DNA from: Onchocerca volvulus
Lineage: Eukaryota > Nematoda > Chromadorea > Rhabditida > Onchocercidae
Direction: 5' to 3'
DNA length: 64,000 nucleotides
Assembly: GCA_000499405.2 (NCBI GenBank)
Contig: HG738138.1
Location: 23,155,097 to 23,219,096, forward strand
The notes under the pieces are model-generated. The model did not search any database and was not told where the DNA came from. It saw only the letters and a program-made list of their open reading frames with translations. Below are positions 26,701 to 37,917 of this stretch, in pieces; the first letter of the stretch is position 1; every line of letters starts with the position of its first letter. The translations under genes and the position numbers were made by a program.

Positions 26701-28095
26701 TTGCCATCCTGTAAATGCTTTTTCTTCTATATAACTTAAAATAGCAAAGACAGAGAGTATTCCAAACTAACGAGGGGAAACATATCCCAGAATGAGAGAA
26801 AAAGATATATATATATATATATATAGGAACTAAAAAATTGGTATGCTAATCTATTTTTTTCGGTAACAGGAAATTTATTTCTGACAATACAATTATGTAA
26901 AAAATAGCAAATTTCAAATCAGCAGGCACGTAATATTGAACTCTGTATTCATGAGAAGAGTGACTCTAATATTTTTATTTTTGAACTCCAACATCATCAA
27001 TATAATAAAGAAAATGATTTTCTTGTTTTCCAGATTTCAATGGTTAATGATTGAATACGGTTAATGATTGAATACCTCTCCTTCTTTGATACCTTCTTCA
27101 TCCAAATCCGTCAATTTTTGAGATTTCGGTGCAGAAAATTCCATATCTTTCTCCTTTCCTGAAAAAAAAAAAAAAAAAAGTCCATCTTGAAGTTTGTACT
27201 GCATGCTATAAGTAATCCAAAAAATTACATTTGATCATCTCTAATAGTATTTATTGAAATACTTTTTTATAGTTTTGCTAGCTCTTTGCTATTGCACCTC
27301 CATGCATTATTTGTAGTAGTTTTAAAATTACGCTTTTAAAAAAGCTCATTTACCACACTAAAATGAAATGATACTAAATATCATATATGGAAAGACTGAC
27401 GGAAGAAGAGAGAAAAAAAACAGGAATATAGTCACAAGAAAATATGACAAAAAGAATGGAAAAGCATAGTCATTTGTTGCTTATAAATTTGGAAAAACTT
27501 CCATAATTTCTTCCCATTTTCTCATAAACAAATAATAGAAACCTTTTGGTATGGAAACCATTGTAAGTCCACTTCGACTATCTTCTTCATCCTGTACCGA
27601 AGTGGAATCATCTTCCTCTCGTCTCCGTTTTTGTCCACTAAAACAAACGCATATATAATAGTATTATCAAAATCATCAATAAAACACTAGATCATTCAGT
27701 AAAATGGCAGGATATCAGATTATATTCTGCATCATAGACCTCTTCGAAAAAATCTAGGATATCAAATATAAAATCATTGCCGTCAAACTATCAGTAATGA
27801 GATGGCTGTATAATTTCAACCACCCAAATATGCAACAACGTGTTTTCGACTTGTTTGAAATTTTTGGAATGAATGTAATTGACGTTGTCTGCCATCTCTA
27901 TATTACGGTTCAGACAATGCATGAAAGTTTTGAACAGTGGTGTTTCAAAAAAGTAATCAGTTAAGAAAATATGATGTCCAATAGAATTTGGCTAAATGGT
28001 ATATCGGAAAATATGATAGCAAGTGCAATTTAACAATTAGATAAGAAAATGCATTTTCATTACCTCTTTCGAACGGCGACTTTGCTAGTGGACAT
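20699..28095 (-). CDS. SWI/SNF core subunit, SMARCC/SWSN-1/SWI3 family
   Basis: Scaffold subunit of SWI/SNF (BAF/PBAF-type) chromatin remodellers, nuclear. Nineteen phase-consistent exons in coding order: 28095-28064, 27637-27543, 27158-27076, 26708-26566, 26322-26209, 25893-25734, 25152-24994, about 24836-24732, 24542-24431, 24351-24229, 23909-23772, 23693-23509, 23137-23003, 22883-22769, 22484-22311, 22099-21479, 21340-21237, 21073-20966 and 20833-20699. This gives 946 residues, or 967 with the 63-nt exon at 22734-22672. Seen: SWIRM domain about 75-170 ([39 protein letters not shown]), a Lys/Glu-rich linker, SANT about 273-322 ([39 protein letters not shown]), and the coiled coil about 484-560 ([37 protein letters not shown]). 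A Gln/Pro-rich tail follows. The N-terminal region before SWIRM is short, unlike vertebrate SMARCC. The exon 8 acceptor is ambiguous (three in-phase choices). Closest by recall to C. elegans swsn-1. Confidence 0.94.
22672..22734 (-). other. Probable cassette exon of the SMARCC-type gene (63 nt)
   Basis: Between exons 14 and 15 lies a 63-base open segment with a strong acceptor (TTTTTGTAG) and a strong donor (GTGAGC). It starts and ends in phase 1, so it can be included or skipped without changing frame. It would add 21 residues around [14 protein letters not shown] between the coiled coil and the Gln/Pro-rich tail. Its base composition is richer in G+C than the flanking introns. Both flanking exons also join in phase without it, so alternative use is plausible. 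Confidence 0.6.
26805..26824. repeat. (AT)n microsatellite
   Basis: Ten AT units in the intron between exons 3 and 4 of the SMARCC-type gene. Confidence 0.9.
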
Positions 28096-28148
28096 ATTGT
28101 TGAACAAAATATGATTACTTCGACAATCGCTTTAATTTAATTTGTATC

Positions 28149-28158
28149 CTGAAAGTTG
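28149..28158 (-). promoter_or_regulatory. Probable trans-splice acceptor of the SMARCC-type gene
   Basis: On the minus strand a CAACTTTCAG acceptor sits 53 bases before the ATG at 28095. No coding exon was found upstream of it. It fits spliced-leader addition or a 5' UTR intron. Confidence 0.45.
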
Positions 28159-29100
28159 AATACCACAATATACATAAATCAGAATAAGGAAGCAGTACAT
28201 ATGAATAAGACTTCTTTCTACGAATCAACGGGATACAGTAATATATTATACTACGATACTGTAAGAAGGAGAAAAGATTATGTAACGAACATTCCTACAC
28301 AAAATGGATAACAACTGTTATTTATCTCTACATGAATCTAACATTTTTTGCACTAAATGAGTAAGAAATATGAATTCTTGGTTAGCCTATTTCATATTCT
28401 GGATTAGAAGCAATTATCCGAACAAAAAACCACTTGATCAAGAAGCACAAAACCTTATAATAATGTCTAGTATTTAAAGCATTAAAAATAGAAATTATAC
28501 GATGTTCTATGAAAAATTGTGCTTAGGAAAATCAAGCTCTATCAAACTAAATATTTTCCGCAACACACTCGATCAGTGTAATAGTAAGTGACCTGAAATA
28601 ATACCACACACTATGCGACACAAACGTCCAGCCATCTGCCCCGTACCACCCGAACCATGAAATCGATTCACTAAACCAACCGCATCAAACCATGAAATCA
28701 TCGTTAGATCATCAATACGATGCGCAAATCTTCTCTCCCACTTCATTGATTAAGTTTGTATAATTTCGGTTATACTAAAGTGACTCATTGTAATAATTGC
28801 ATCAAACTTAAGGCCGGACTATGTTAAACAAAATTTGAGTTATAATCAGACTTGGAATCAAACTAAATCAGGGGATAAGTTCCATAGAAATAATAATTAT
28901 TTATTATAAAAATGGTATGTAAATAGATACTAATTTAATTATAATAAAGAACTTCTGAATTCCATGTTCATGGTTTTTATAAGACGCAGTCAATCATTAT
29001 CAGTTGCAAGAGAATGTTTAAATGGTGAAGTAATGCTTCGAAATGTCATGTTAGCGCTTTAGTCACATGCTCATGTGAGTTTTCTGTCAAGTTTTTATTC
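28159..29100. other. Spacer upstream of the SMARCC-type gene
   Basis: About 0.9 kb with no supported gene. It probably contains the promoter of the SMARCC-type gene. A relatively G+C-rich stretch near 28600-28740 (short CCGTACCACCCG-like sequence) stands out but has no coding frame that extends. Confidence 0.45.
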
Positions 29101-29104
29101 ATCA

Positions 29105-30245
29105 CTAACTGTACCCGACAAGTGATAACGCGTAGCCGGATACAGCTCGTCCACATAAATCAAAATGTAAGTGTCCGTTTATTCAAGATCTTTAATCTCC
29201 AAAGTTCTCACCGATTGCTCTGAAATTTTGACACAACATTACGTTTAAATAATTGCATATTTTTATCAACTTTTAATATACACACGTTGCTGTGTCTCAG
29301 TTTGGTTAAAGTGGAAAAAAAAGAAAAAAAAATTAAATAGAAAAGGAAGAAAATATAAATCGCACATGGCTGAAGATATTTTCCGTCGAAAAATATCTTG
29401 AGCCGTGCGATTCATATTTTTAACATAACTTTATTGGAGATAACGGTGATCAATATGATTGCAAACGATGTTCGAATTTGATTTGAATGTGACGTGTTGC
29501 ACGCGTCATAAATGCATGCATCCCAGTATCAATCGTTCTCCAATGAATTCAGAGCTTGACATGCACTGCGGAAAGTGGCATGTGTAACGCCGCAGACAAT
29601 TCTCACTTGCTAGAAAGACGTTACACCGGGCACATTTACTAGTAACATGCGAAGAACGAAGCTTTCATCTTAATTGGGATGCATGGTGTTTAATCTGCCC
29701 ATTGTAGTTTTTTTGAATATGCCACGTTGTCCGTCGACTCGCTCTCCTCATTTGCATCGTTCAAATGATCTACTAGTATTCCAGGACTTCCGAATGCAGC
29801 AATGTTTTCTCAAACGCGTCATTTTGACATAACGTGAAGAAATTTAAGCAGTGGATTCAAGACTTTTTGTTGCACATCTGCAGATATAAAATAAACGCGT
29901 TGTCCATTTTCTAGCTGTACTGCTAAGTGAATATCAACTAGACTTCTTTCATGTATGGGAAATGAAAGAATTTGCCGTAAAGCTTCATTGCTGCTTAAGT
30001 ATCTTCCAACCTGATACTATGCGATTTCATCGATATATATGACCGCATTCCTATCACTTCTTTCTGGTTGCACGCCAAAAACTTCCATGTTGCTGCGTTT
30101 CTTCACGTAATTACGAATATATTTGATCGATTTAACGGAATCACAGTATCCCATATTTATGTGTACTTTGTATGTTTTTAATAACAAAGGCGAATATGAG
30201 ACAACCCACCGATTATCTACTTCAATATCACCATACACATTTGTA
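29105..30245 (-). mobile_element. Decayed Helitron fragment
   Basis: The minus strand encodes broken pieces of the conserved region between the Rep and helicase domains of Helitron proteins. An open piece (30238-30017) includes VDNRWVVSYSPLLLKTYK, HINMGYCDSVKSIKYI and YVKKRSNMEVFGVQ. After it, through several stops and frame changes, come SNEALRQILSFPIHER, HLAVQLENGQRVYF, a degraded stretch, CQALNSLEND and NTSHSNQIRTSFAIILITV down to about 29450. The other end (29109-29152) carries CCCGACAAG...GTAGCCGGATACAGCTCG, which resembles the CCGGGTACAGCTAG-type sequence common near Helitron-related repeats. The helicase domain is absent, so this is an internally deleted, non-autonomous relic. Family identification is from remembered conserved phrases; exact ends are not defined. 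Confidence 0.75.
29352..29418. repeat. Near-perfect 67-base palindrome inside the Helitron relic
   Basis: The left arm (29352-29365, AATATAAATCGCAC) matches the reverse complement of the right arm (29405-29418, GTGCGATTCATATT) at 13 of 14 bases. The pairing continues inward (GGCTGAAGATATTTT with AAAATATCTTGAGCC) to a loop of a few bases around TCCGTCG. The stem is about 30 base pairs. The minus strand through it still reads as Helitron-like protein (TAQDIFRR), so it may have arisen by local inverted duplication of coding sequence. Confidence 0.8.
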
Positions 30246-31707
30246 TGGTTGCCAGTTTACCACCATCTTCTACTGATTTTTTATATAACGAAATGAAATT
30301 TTAGAAAATTAATTATGAAGTGCCTATTAAACATGAAATATCAGCATAATAATCGTGCACCTTAAAAAAATGCTTCAATTGCTAAATGTAGCCGAAAAGA
30401 ATTTAATAGGGAATACAACCTGGAGATTTAGCAATAATTAATGAATTAGACAGAAACAGGCTTGAAAGAAGCATGAAATAAACAAACAAACATATAAAAT
30501 GTAATTTGTAGACTATAAATTAGTTTATTTCATAATGAATGAGCCATTTTTTATATTTAATCAAGTCTGTGGAAGGCTGGTTCATTCTCGCGCTATCATT
30601 TCGATTAAAAAGTATGAACAATGAATAGTGAAGAGTTAAAAGCGTCAGGAATCATTTGGAAAAAAATTTCTTCATGAGAATAAACAAATTGAATAATAGA
30701 GAATTAGAAATTTAGTTAAGCTTGCTAGAAGCATTAGATCCAACAAAGTTTTTCATGCCCAAGAGAATATGTGAATCATTAGGCGAAGAACTAGAATACT
30801 TTAATTGAGTGGGTTTACTAACGAGAAAAAGATATGCACTGTTCAAAATACGTGAAAAGAAATCAATAGTGCAGAGAAAATTGGAGCTAAAATCATGCTT
30901 ACATGCAATTCAGGTTCCCCTAACATTTTAAAGAGTATGCCAAATTATCTCCTTGTAATAATCTGGTGATATGTTATCATTAGGAATCAGTTAAGGGGTT
31001 AGAATTTATGAGATTCTACTCAATATTAGTAAAACTAATTGATAAAATGATTTAATTTTTCTGAATTAGCAATTCTTCAAATAAACGAATTATTTTACCG
31101 ATTTTTTTCCAAACATCTACCTTTTTCTCATTTTTTTAAATCAAATTAGCTGTTTAGTTTGATTTCTTTTTCCCTCATTCTGCCCCAAAAAATTAGCTTT
31201 ATACTTCGAGATGGATAATATTTTTCATCAAATATTTCATATCAATTGGCAGAAAATCGAGTAAGCAAGGTGAGAAAGCGAATATAATTAATTATTCAAG
31301 TTTAAAGTGGAAATGATCAGAAATCTGAATAGTGATGAAGGTAATCGAAAAAAAAAAAGATTATTTTTCAATGCAACTAGCAACTGTTTTAAAAAGATTC
31401 AATTACTTTTTTAAAGAGAGCAATCCATCTATATTAAAATTTGCCAGCATTCAACCAAATCTTTGCGCAATCAGAAAAAATTAAATAACGCCATATTATA
31501 ATCAATGTTTATAACTGAAATATATTTTATATTGGTTGAGTAATTTCTAGCTTAATAAATTGAACGACCATGTGTGAACTTCTGAGTTCTTACTTTAGCA
31601 AAATTAAAATATAAATAAAGAATAACTTTGTGGAATGAGCATTTATTAAAAATTATTGTTGTATTAGTGCTACTCCAGCAACTGAAATATTTATTCAAAT
31701 ATTTCAG
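30246..31707. other. Spacer upstream of the kinase gene
   Basis: About 1.4 kb. The missing 5' exon of the kinase should lie here. One candidate is a six-base ATG AAG at 31335-31340 followed by a GTAATC donor, which would join in phase 0 to the exon at 31708. An ATG exon at 31210-31261 with a GTAAGC donor does not keep the frame. No other feature is supported. Confidence 0.4.
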
Positions 31708-34700
31708 GCAATAGATGACAAATGTGATGTGAACATAGAAGAAGTAGACAAATTTGTTGTTTCAACAAATTCAAGAGTGTATCGACTGGAGAAATATTTG
31801 GGAAAAGGAGGATATGGCGAAGTTTATGAATGTGTCTCTGAAGATACTAAAAAGTTTAAATAAATTTGTACATTCGTTTTTTTAAACTTAATTTTCATTC
31901 TTTTACTGCCGTATTTTTAAAAAGCATTATTGATCATGTCTAGAGTTTTGATATATTATGAAATGCACGATGCATGCGTGCAAGCATGCACACGCTATTT
32001 CATAGTGCTTATGCATGTGAGTAAATTTAATTTACATGAATATTTGTGACCTAATTTAAATTTTAAGAACATCAAATTTCGATAAAAATATAGGTGAGCA
32101 CGAATATTTGTTGTATACTGGGTGATCATGGGCCAATTATACACTTAGCTAGTGTTGTCTGGTTCTAGACCATCGATAAGTCCCTTGCTAGATTTCATTT
32201 TCTCAAATTCAATAATGCTATTCAGATACTGTTAGTATTATTAAGTGTAATCATGCATCAAATTCATCAGTTTAACGATTAATGGTATATGAGTAGAAAA
32301 AATCGGGATTTTGAAGTCAATTTTCATGACATTTTCGTAATCTCTATTGTTTACTCAGAATTTATGCATTGAAAAAGGAAAATATATTACGAACGAGAAT
32401 TTCCAAAGAAATTGAAGTGTTGAAGAGAGCAAGTCAGCGTGATTGCAAACAAATTTGCAAATATATTGACGATGTAAGTTTTCCGCTGAAAGATATATTT
32501 TATCATAATAACGATTGATTGATTTCATAAGAATATGGAAAACATGACTAGATCAGCTTCTCTGTTCTCATAATTCTTTGCAACAAACTGAAAATGATTA
32601 TCTTGATTATCATATCAAACTATTCGAAGTTATAGGGAAGACAAGAGGACTACGTATTTGTGGTTATGACATTACTTGGTAAAGATTTATCGAAATTGCG
32701 ACGTGAAAGAAAAACTAAGAATTTTTCCTTAAATACTTCACTTCGTATCGGATTACTGACGCTTTCAGCAATTCGGGAACTCCATGAAATTTTCGTCATT
32801 TCAAGGTTAATTGGCTATTTATTTTCTCTACTTCTAGAATCCTTTTTTATCAAGTTTCAAATATATATATATATATATATTTATATATTTCAAATTTGAT
32901 TAAAAAAATCATCATTATATATACAAAATGATAATTAAATTTACTGCCATTTTTTTTCAAACAGATTTCGATGCAAACCCTAATTAAAATGAAGAAAAAA
33001 GCTTCCTATTTATTTCAATTTCAAAATCAAAATAAGATGCATACTCCTCAAAATAAAGTCATTTAATAATTTTAATCTTTATTAAAAATGATTAATTTTT
33101 CTTAATTTTACCATTTAAATATACAACATAGCTCATTTTTGTCAAGTATATCATTCTAATTTTTTAATATTATATCCATTTCTTGACATTGGTATGCTTG
33201 CATATTCAGTTATGATTATGCATGAATTTTCAAAAGAAATCTCATTACTGTCGCTTCTAAACATTTTATTCCATTTGATCCATCCTTTAGTTAATTAAAC
33301 AGAGTTAAAGTTTGAAATTGTAATTCTGTCATTTGAAATTTCATTTCTCAATTGAGATACAAATTTCAGAGATATTAAGCCAAGTAATTTTGCACTGGGC
33401 ATTAACGAGGAATGCAAAAATATTTATATTTTTGATTTTGGACTCTCTCGATTCTATAAAAATCAGGCAATGATGTTCGAATTTTAAATTTAAATTTTAT
33501 TTTTCAATTCGAATTGTTAGATTTTAAAAATCTAACGATTTTAAGATTTTCTGTCTAATAATGTTATTTGCTGAAAGCTGCAGGATGGATCAGTTTTGCC
33601 AGCAAATCCTCATCCAGTTTTTTGTGGAACAACACGATATGCTTCACTACGAGCACACGAAAAACTTGAACTTGGTTTGTAACTTGCATCAACTTTACCT
33701 TATTTTTAGATCAGATGATAATTTATGGCTCACTAACTGATCCAACTAATCCGAAAATTTTAAATTTCCGCTTTATCTATTAAAAAAAAACACGCCCATT
33801 TGAATGCAACGTTGTATTGAAATTTGAAATCAAACAGTGGAAAACTTCAAACGTTGTCAAAAATGAACAATGCAGAAAGTCCGCTCACTTATTTTTACCT
33901 GCGACACATGGTGAAACAAAGTGTCATGAAAGTTTCATGCAAATTCGAAAACAAATTTGACTTACAAAAAATTTGAAGATTTTAATTCTAAATGATTCAA
34001 GTTTATTCATCGGTTAATTATAATATGAGGGGATTATAGTAAAAGTATCGCAAAAGAAAATATTTTAAACTCCACGTCTTATATTTTCTTACGCTTATGA
34101 ACATGTTTGACTTGTAGTTACGCTATTGTGAGCATGAAATAAAATGAGTAGTGTTGTTCTTTTCCTTTGATATATTGACTTATTTTTCTTATTTTTTCTT
34201 TTCTTTATTTTCAGATATTAAATTTGAATTTTTTAAACATTAGTTTTAATTAAAGTCTTCCTATCTTTTATAATTCAAATCTAGATCTAAATTTTTGAAA
34301 CTTAAATTTCTTGAAATTAAACTTCTCGAAATTTTTGTGCTAATTTCCCGCGAAAGTTTTTTTATATTGTGGCAGAGACAAATCTTAGTGAAAGTTTATT
34401 GGTTGATGGAGGATTGATTCTTCGTCTATGTTATAAGACAATAAAGTTGGATAATTCAGCTAATCGCTTGGCTGTAGTAGATATGAATTGAATACAGATG
34501 AGAATCGGTTTGGATTGAAGGGTATTGATTGTCGAATGAGTTGAGCGATTGTTAGGATAATAAACTGAGTAAACCACTGAATAACTAAATATGAGTAATA
34601 TTCCGATTAACCACTGAATAACCGTTTGAGTGACCACAGGATAACCACTGAGCAACCACCTGCTGATCTTGAAGTTAACATCAAGATTGCATCTGTTTCA

Positions 34701-37454
34701 GTTATGAAAGAAGGTGGCATTTCCATGGGAAAAAGGAATGAAGTACTGGCTAGCATGGTAGATGGAGTTGCATTTAAGATGCTTGGAGACCATAACAGAA
34801 TTGAAATGAAAGCATAATTTCTTGAGTGCTTGAAGTCTAGAAGGAAAGGTTGGAACAGAGCCAATAGAGCCCCACTTAGCAACCACCTGAGCAACCACTG
34901 AGTAACCACCGAGCAACACTGAGCAACTACCCCAGCAACCAATGATTAATCACCGAGCAATCACCTGAGCACCCACTGAGCAATCACTGAGCAACCGTTT
35001 GTGAACAACCACCTGAACAATCCCCTGAGCGACCACTGAGCAACCATTAAGTGATCGCCTGCGAATGACCATCTGAGTGATACTGAGTAGCCATCTAGCA
35101 ACCACCTGAACAATCACTAAGCACCCAAGCAACCACTGGACAACAAGTGAGCAGTCATCTGAGAAACTGCTGAGTAACTTCCTTTGAGTATCCAGCTGAA
35201 GAATCACCTGAGCAACCACTGAAAACCAATAGTCACTGAATAGCTACTGAGCTACTTCAGTAACCACCTCAGTAACCATTTGAATAACCGTTTAAGCAAC
35301 CACTGAGTGACCAACTGAGTAAAAATTCAAGCAATCATTGAATAACCGCTAGAATGCTCCTTATATCGATAAAATAGCTCAAATATGTTACTTATACAAA
35401 GGACTTGGTCAACAGAACAAAGAATAAGAGATAGATAATGCTTACAGTTTTAAACCAATCTACAAAAACTTTGGTTCTTTTAATATTCCAGATAATTAAC
35501 ATGATTTACATTATCTAGACATAAGCTTTAACAGATCAGAAGATGAGGGAACGAAAACTTTTGTACCAGACGAAAGCATGAGATATGGATAAATGATTCA
35601 TTTGACTGAGAAATATTAAAAGTTTCTATTACGACTATTTCATCATATTTATATTATAAAATAGTCAAATGGAACAGGAATTCAGTCCGACTCATTTATT
35701 TTTAGTGGTGTATTTATATAAAAACGCGCATCTATTCGAATGCAATGTTGTGTCAAAATTTCAAAGTAATCTATGAAGAACTTGCAACGTTGTGTAAAAA
35801 GCCATTACTGAACATTTACATTTCAATTTATATAGATTTTAGGCCGACGAGATGATCTGGAATCGTGGCTTTATGTAATGGTTGAATTATCTAGTGGTAC
35901 TCTACCATGGAGGACAATAAGCAGTAAATTTTAATGTCTTTCAGAAACTTTTTATATTTTAAAATTTAGATTAAATCATGAAATATACTTTTATAAATGC
36001 ATCACGCGGAAACTAGGCAGTAATCAATATAATGTTACTAATAAAAAAAACTAATGTATGAAGATTATCAATTAGGTTTTAAAGGAACATTTCAGTAATC
36101 TTTTTATTGCTGAAAATGAAAAAAAAAAATGAAGTAATTGAAATATAAAAAGAAAGTGAATACATTTTGATATGTGCTATGGTCTAGATTTGTATAGTAA
36201 GTGTTTAAAATCAAAATATTTTGAATATCAGTTATCATTTCCACAATCCATCTGTTTAGCTAGCGGCCTTTCTGTTATTTTCGTTTCTGTGCTTTTATTA
36301 TTATTTCATTGATGGTCATTTCAACATTTCCTTTCCTCTATCAGTCTTACTGCTTTTTGTTTAATAAGCAACTTAATTGTCTTTTATTTTTTTTTTGTGC
36401 TGTATGTAACAATAATTATGTTAAACTTTGATTATTTCTAATAAGGAAAAAAGTTCACCTCGTTTTTACTTTTATAGTACTAAATTCTAATTTCAGTAAA
36501 TTAACTTTCATTTAAGAGATGAAAAAGAAAAAGCAATTGAAAGAACAAGTGCATAGAGCTAAATTACGAATTCGCTTAGGTGATGAACGGAAGAAATTCT
36601 TCGAAAATTCACTTCCCATTCTTGATTATATATTGATGATGATTGATGGACTTACTCTTGAAGCTGATCCACCATACGAACAAATCCAGTATATGTTTGA
36701 AGAAGTTACTATTTCTTTTTTTTAAAAGTAATCAGTTTAATGATTATGCGCTGCTTGAATTTCAAAGTAAGCTATAATAGAAAATTGGTGAAATCGCATT
36801 TTATTTCGTCTTTTAAAAATTCCAGCTATTCGGAACCATGAGAGGATTAAATTCATTGGAGTTGTAGCATAAGATTAAAGATAGCACTATCATAATTATA
36901 AATAGATCTTAGAACTATCATAAATGAAGACAGAAAGGACCTTAGAATTCACTACAGTTATTAACACTGTGGTTCTGGATTTCGGATTCAGAAACAAGGG
37001 AAATTGAATATGCCATGCATCATAGAAAAGAATTAACCGTCGATGCTCTTTAACGAGTTAAAATAACTTTACCGAAAACAGTTCATATTCGATAAGAAGA
37101 GTGACTCATTAAACAATGTAATAGAAGAATGGATTTTTATCTAATAAGGTCCGTAGATCATTTTATAAGCCGAATCGTTCACTAATTCTTCAATTTCTTT
37201 TCATATATCAAGCATATTACATTTCATTTTAGCTAATGGTCGAAATGGGTGTAAAATGGGATGATATTTACGACTGGGAAGAGGCTGAGAAGATACAATC
37301 CAAACAACTCGTGTCCATGAACGGAGTTGTATCAACAACATCAACTGCTATGGCTACTTATTCCAGATGTCGATCCACAGAACTTCGGGTCGCAATGACA
37401 ACAACGGCATCTACGGAATCATCATCATCATTGCCATATATTCAAGTCGAATAA
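31708..37454 (+). CDS. CK1-family protein kinase, nematode TTBK-like (5' end incomplete)
   Basis: Serine/threonine kinase of the casein kinase 1 group, closest in style to the tau-tubulin-kinase-like expansion of nematodes. Eight exons: 31708-31853, 32359-32473, 32636-32805, 33370-33466, 33584-33674, 35843-35923, 36517-36704 and 37233-37454, giving 369 residues. The first exon begins in phase 0 without a Met, so the true start is upstream. Numbering from its first codon: Gly loop LGKGGYGEVYE (31-41), ATP lysine Lys54 in IYALKKE, catalytic loop ISRDIKPSNFALG with Asp145 and Asn150, DFG at 166-168. CGTTRYASLRAH and GRRDDLESWLYVMVELSSG with LPWR follow, as usual for CK1/TTBK. The HRD His is Ser143, as I recall for many worm members, so activity is expected. 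The tail WDDIYDWEEAEKIQ fits worm members. Intron 4 has a GC donor (CAG|GCAATG). The exon 7 acceptor ends in AAG. Substrate unknown. Confidence 0.88.
32860..32888. repeat. (AT)n microsatellite
   Basis: Short AT/TA repeat in the intron following the third kinase exon. Confidence 0.85.
34558..35350. repeat. Degenerate minisatellite in a kinase intron
   Basis: Dozens of variant copies of a unit of about 12-14 bases, close to CTGAGCAACCAC, run through the 2.2-kb intron between kinase exons 5 and 6. Copies differ by substitution and by one or two bases in length, so the three frames are all used by chance open frames, mostly Val/Trp/Leu-rich on the minus strand. Base composition is far richer in G+C than the flanking intron. 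The array is interrupted at about 34665-34870 by non-repeated sequence. Confidence 0.85.
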
Positions 37455-37917
37455 ACCATGTTCAAATAGAATAAACCACGCAGAAAAAAAAAAAAAATCA
37501 TATGAAATGATGAATATTTAGCAACATTGTTCATTCTCAATATAATTTTTTTCTTCTCTATAGCAATAAATTTCACTTGTTTCCAAAAATCAATAAATTA
37601 ATATATTCAACTGAAACCTTTGAGAAGGAATTAGAGCATTTATATAACTACAATGATAGATCAGCTATTTATAAACGGATAAAAAAAAAAGGACATTGAG
37701 CCTTGGAATACTATTCCTCAATATTATCTTTTTTAAACTTTTTTTTTTGAAATCTAACAATCTTATAATCCAAACAGATCAATTCATCGAAGAAAAGGCT
37801 CCTGCATACTAATCTAATGATACTTGTTTGTGATTAATAATATTTTTATGAAAAGCACTACTACAAATTAGCTGCAGGCAAATAGCACATGAAACTTAAA
37901 TGTAGAAACAAATATAT
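37455..37917. other. Convergent 3' region
   Basis: About 460 bases between the stop codons of the kinase (+) and the coiled-coil protein gene (-). It is AT-rich with A and T homopolymers. The kinase 3' UTR contains AATAAA-like hexamers, for example near 37565 and 37591. Nothing else is visible. Confidence 0.5.
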
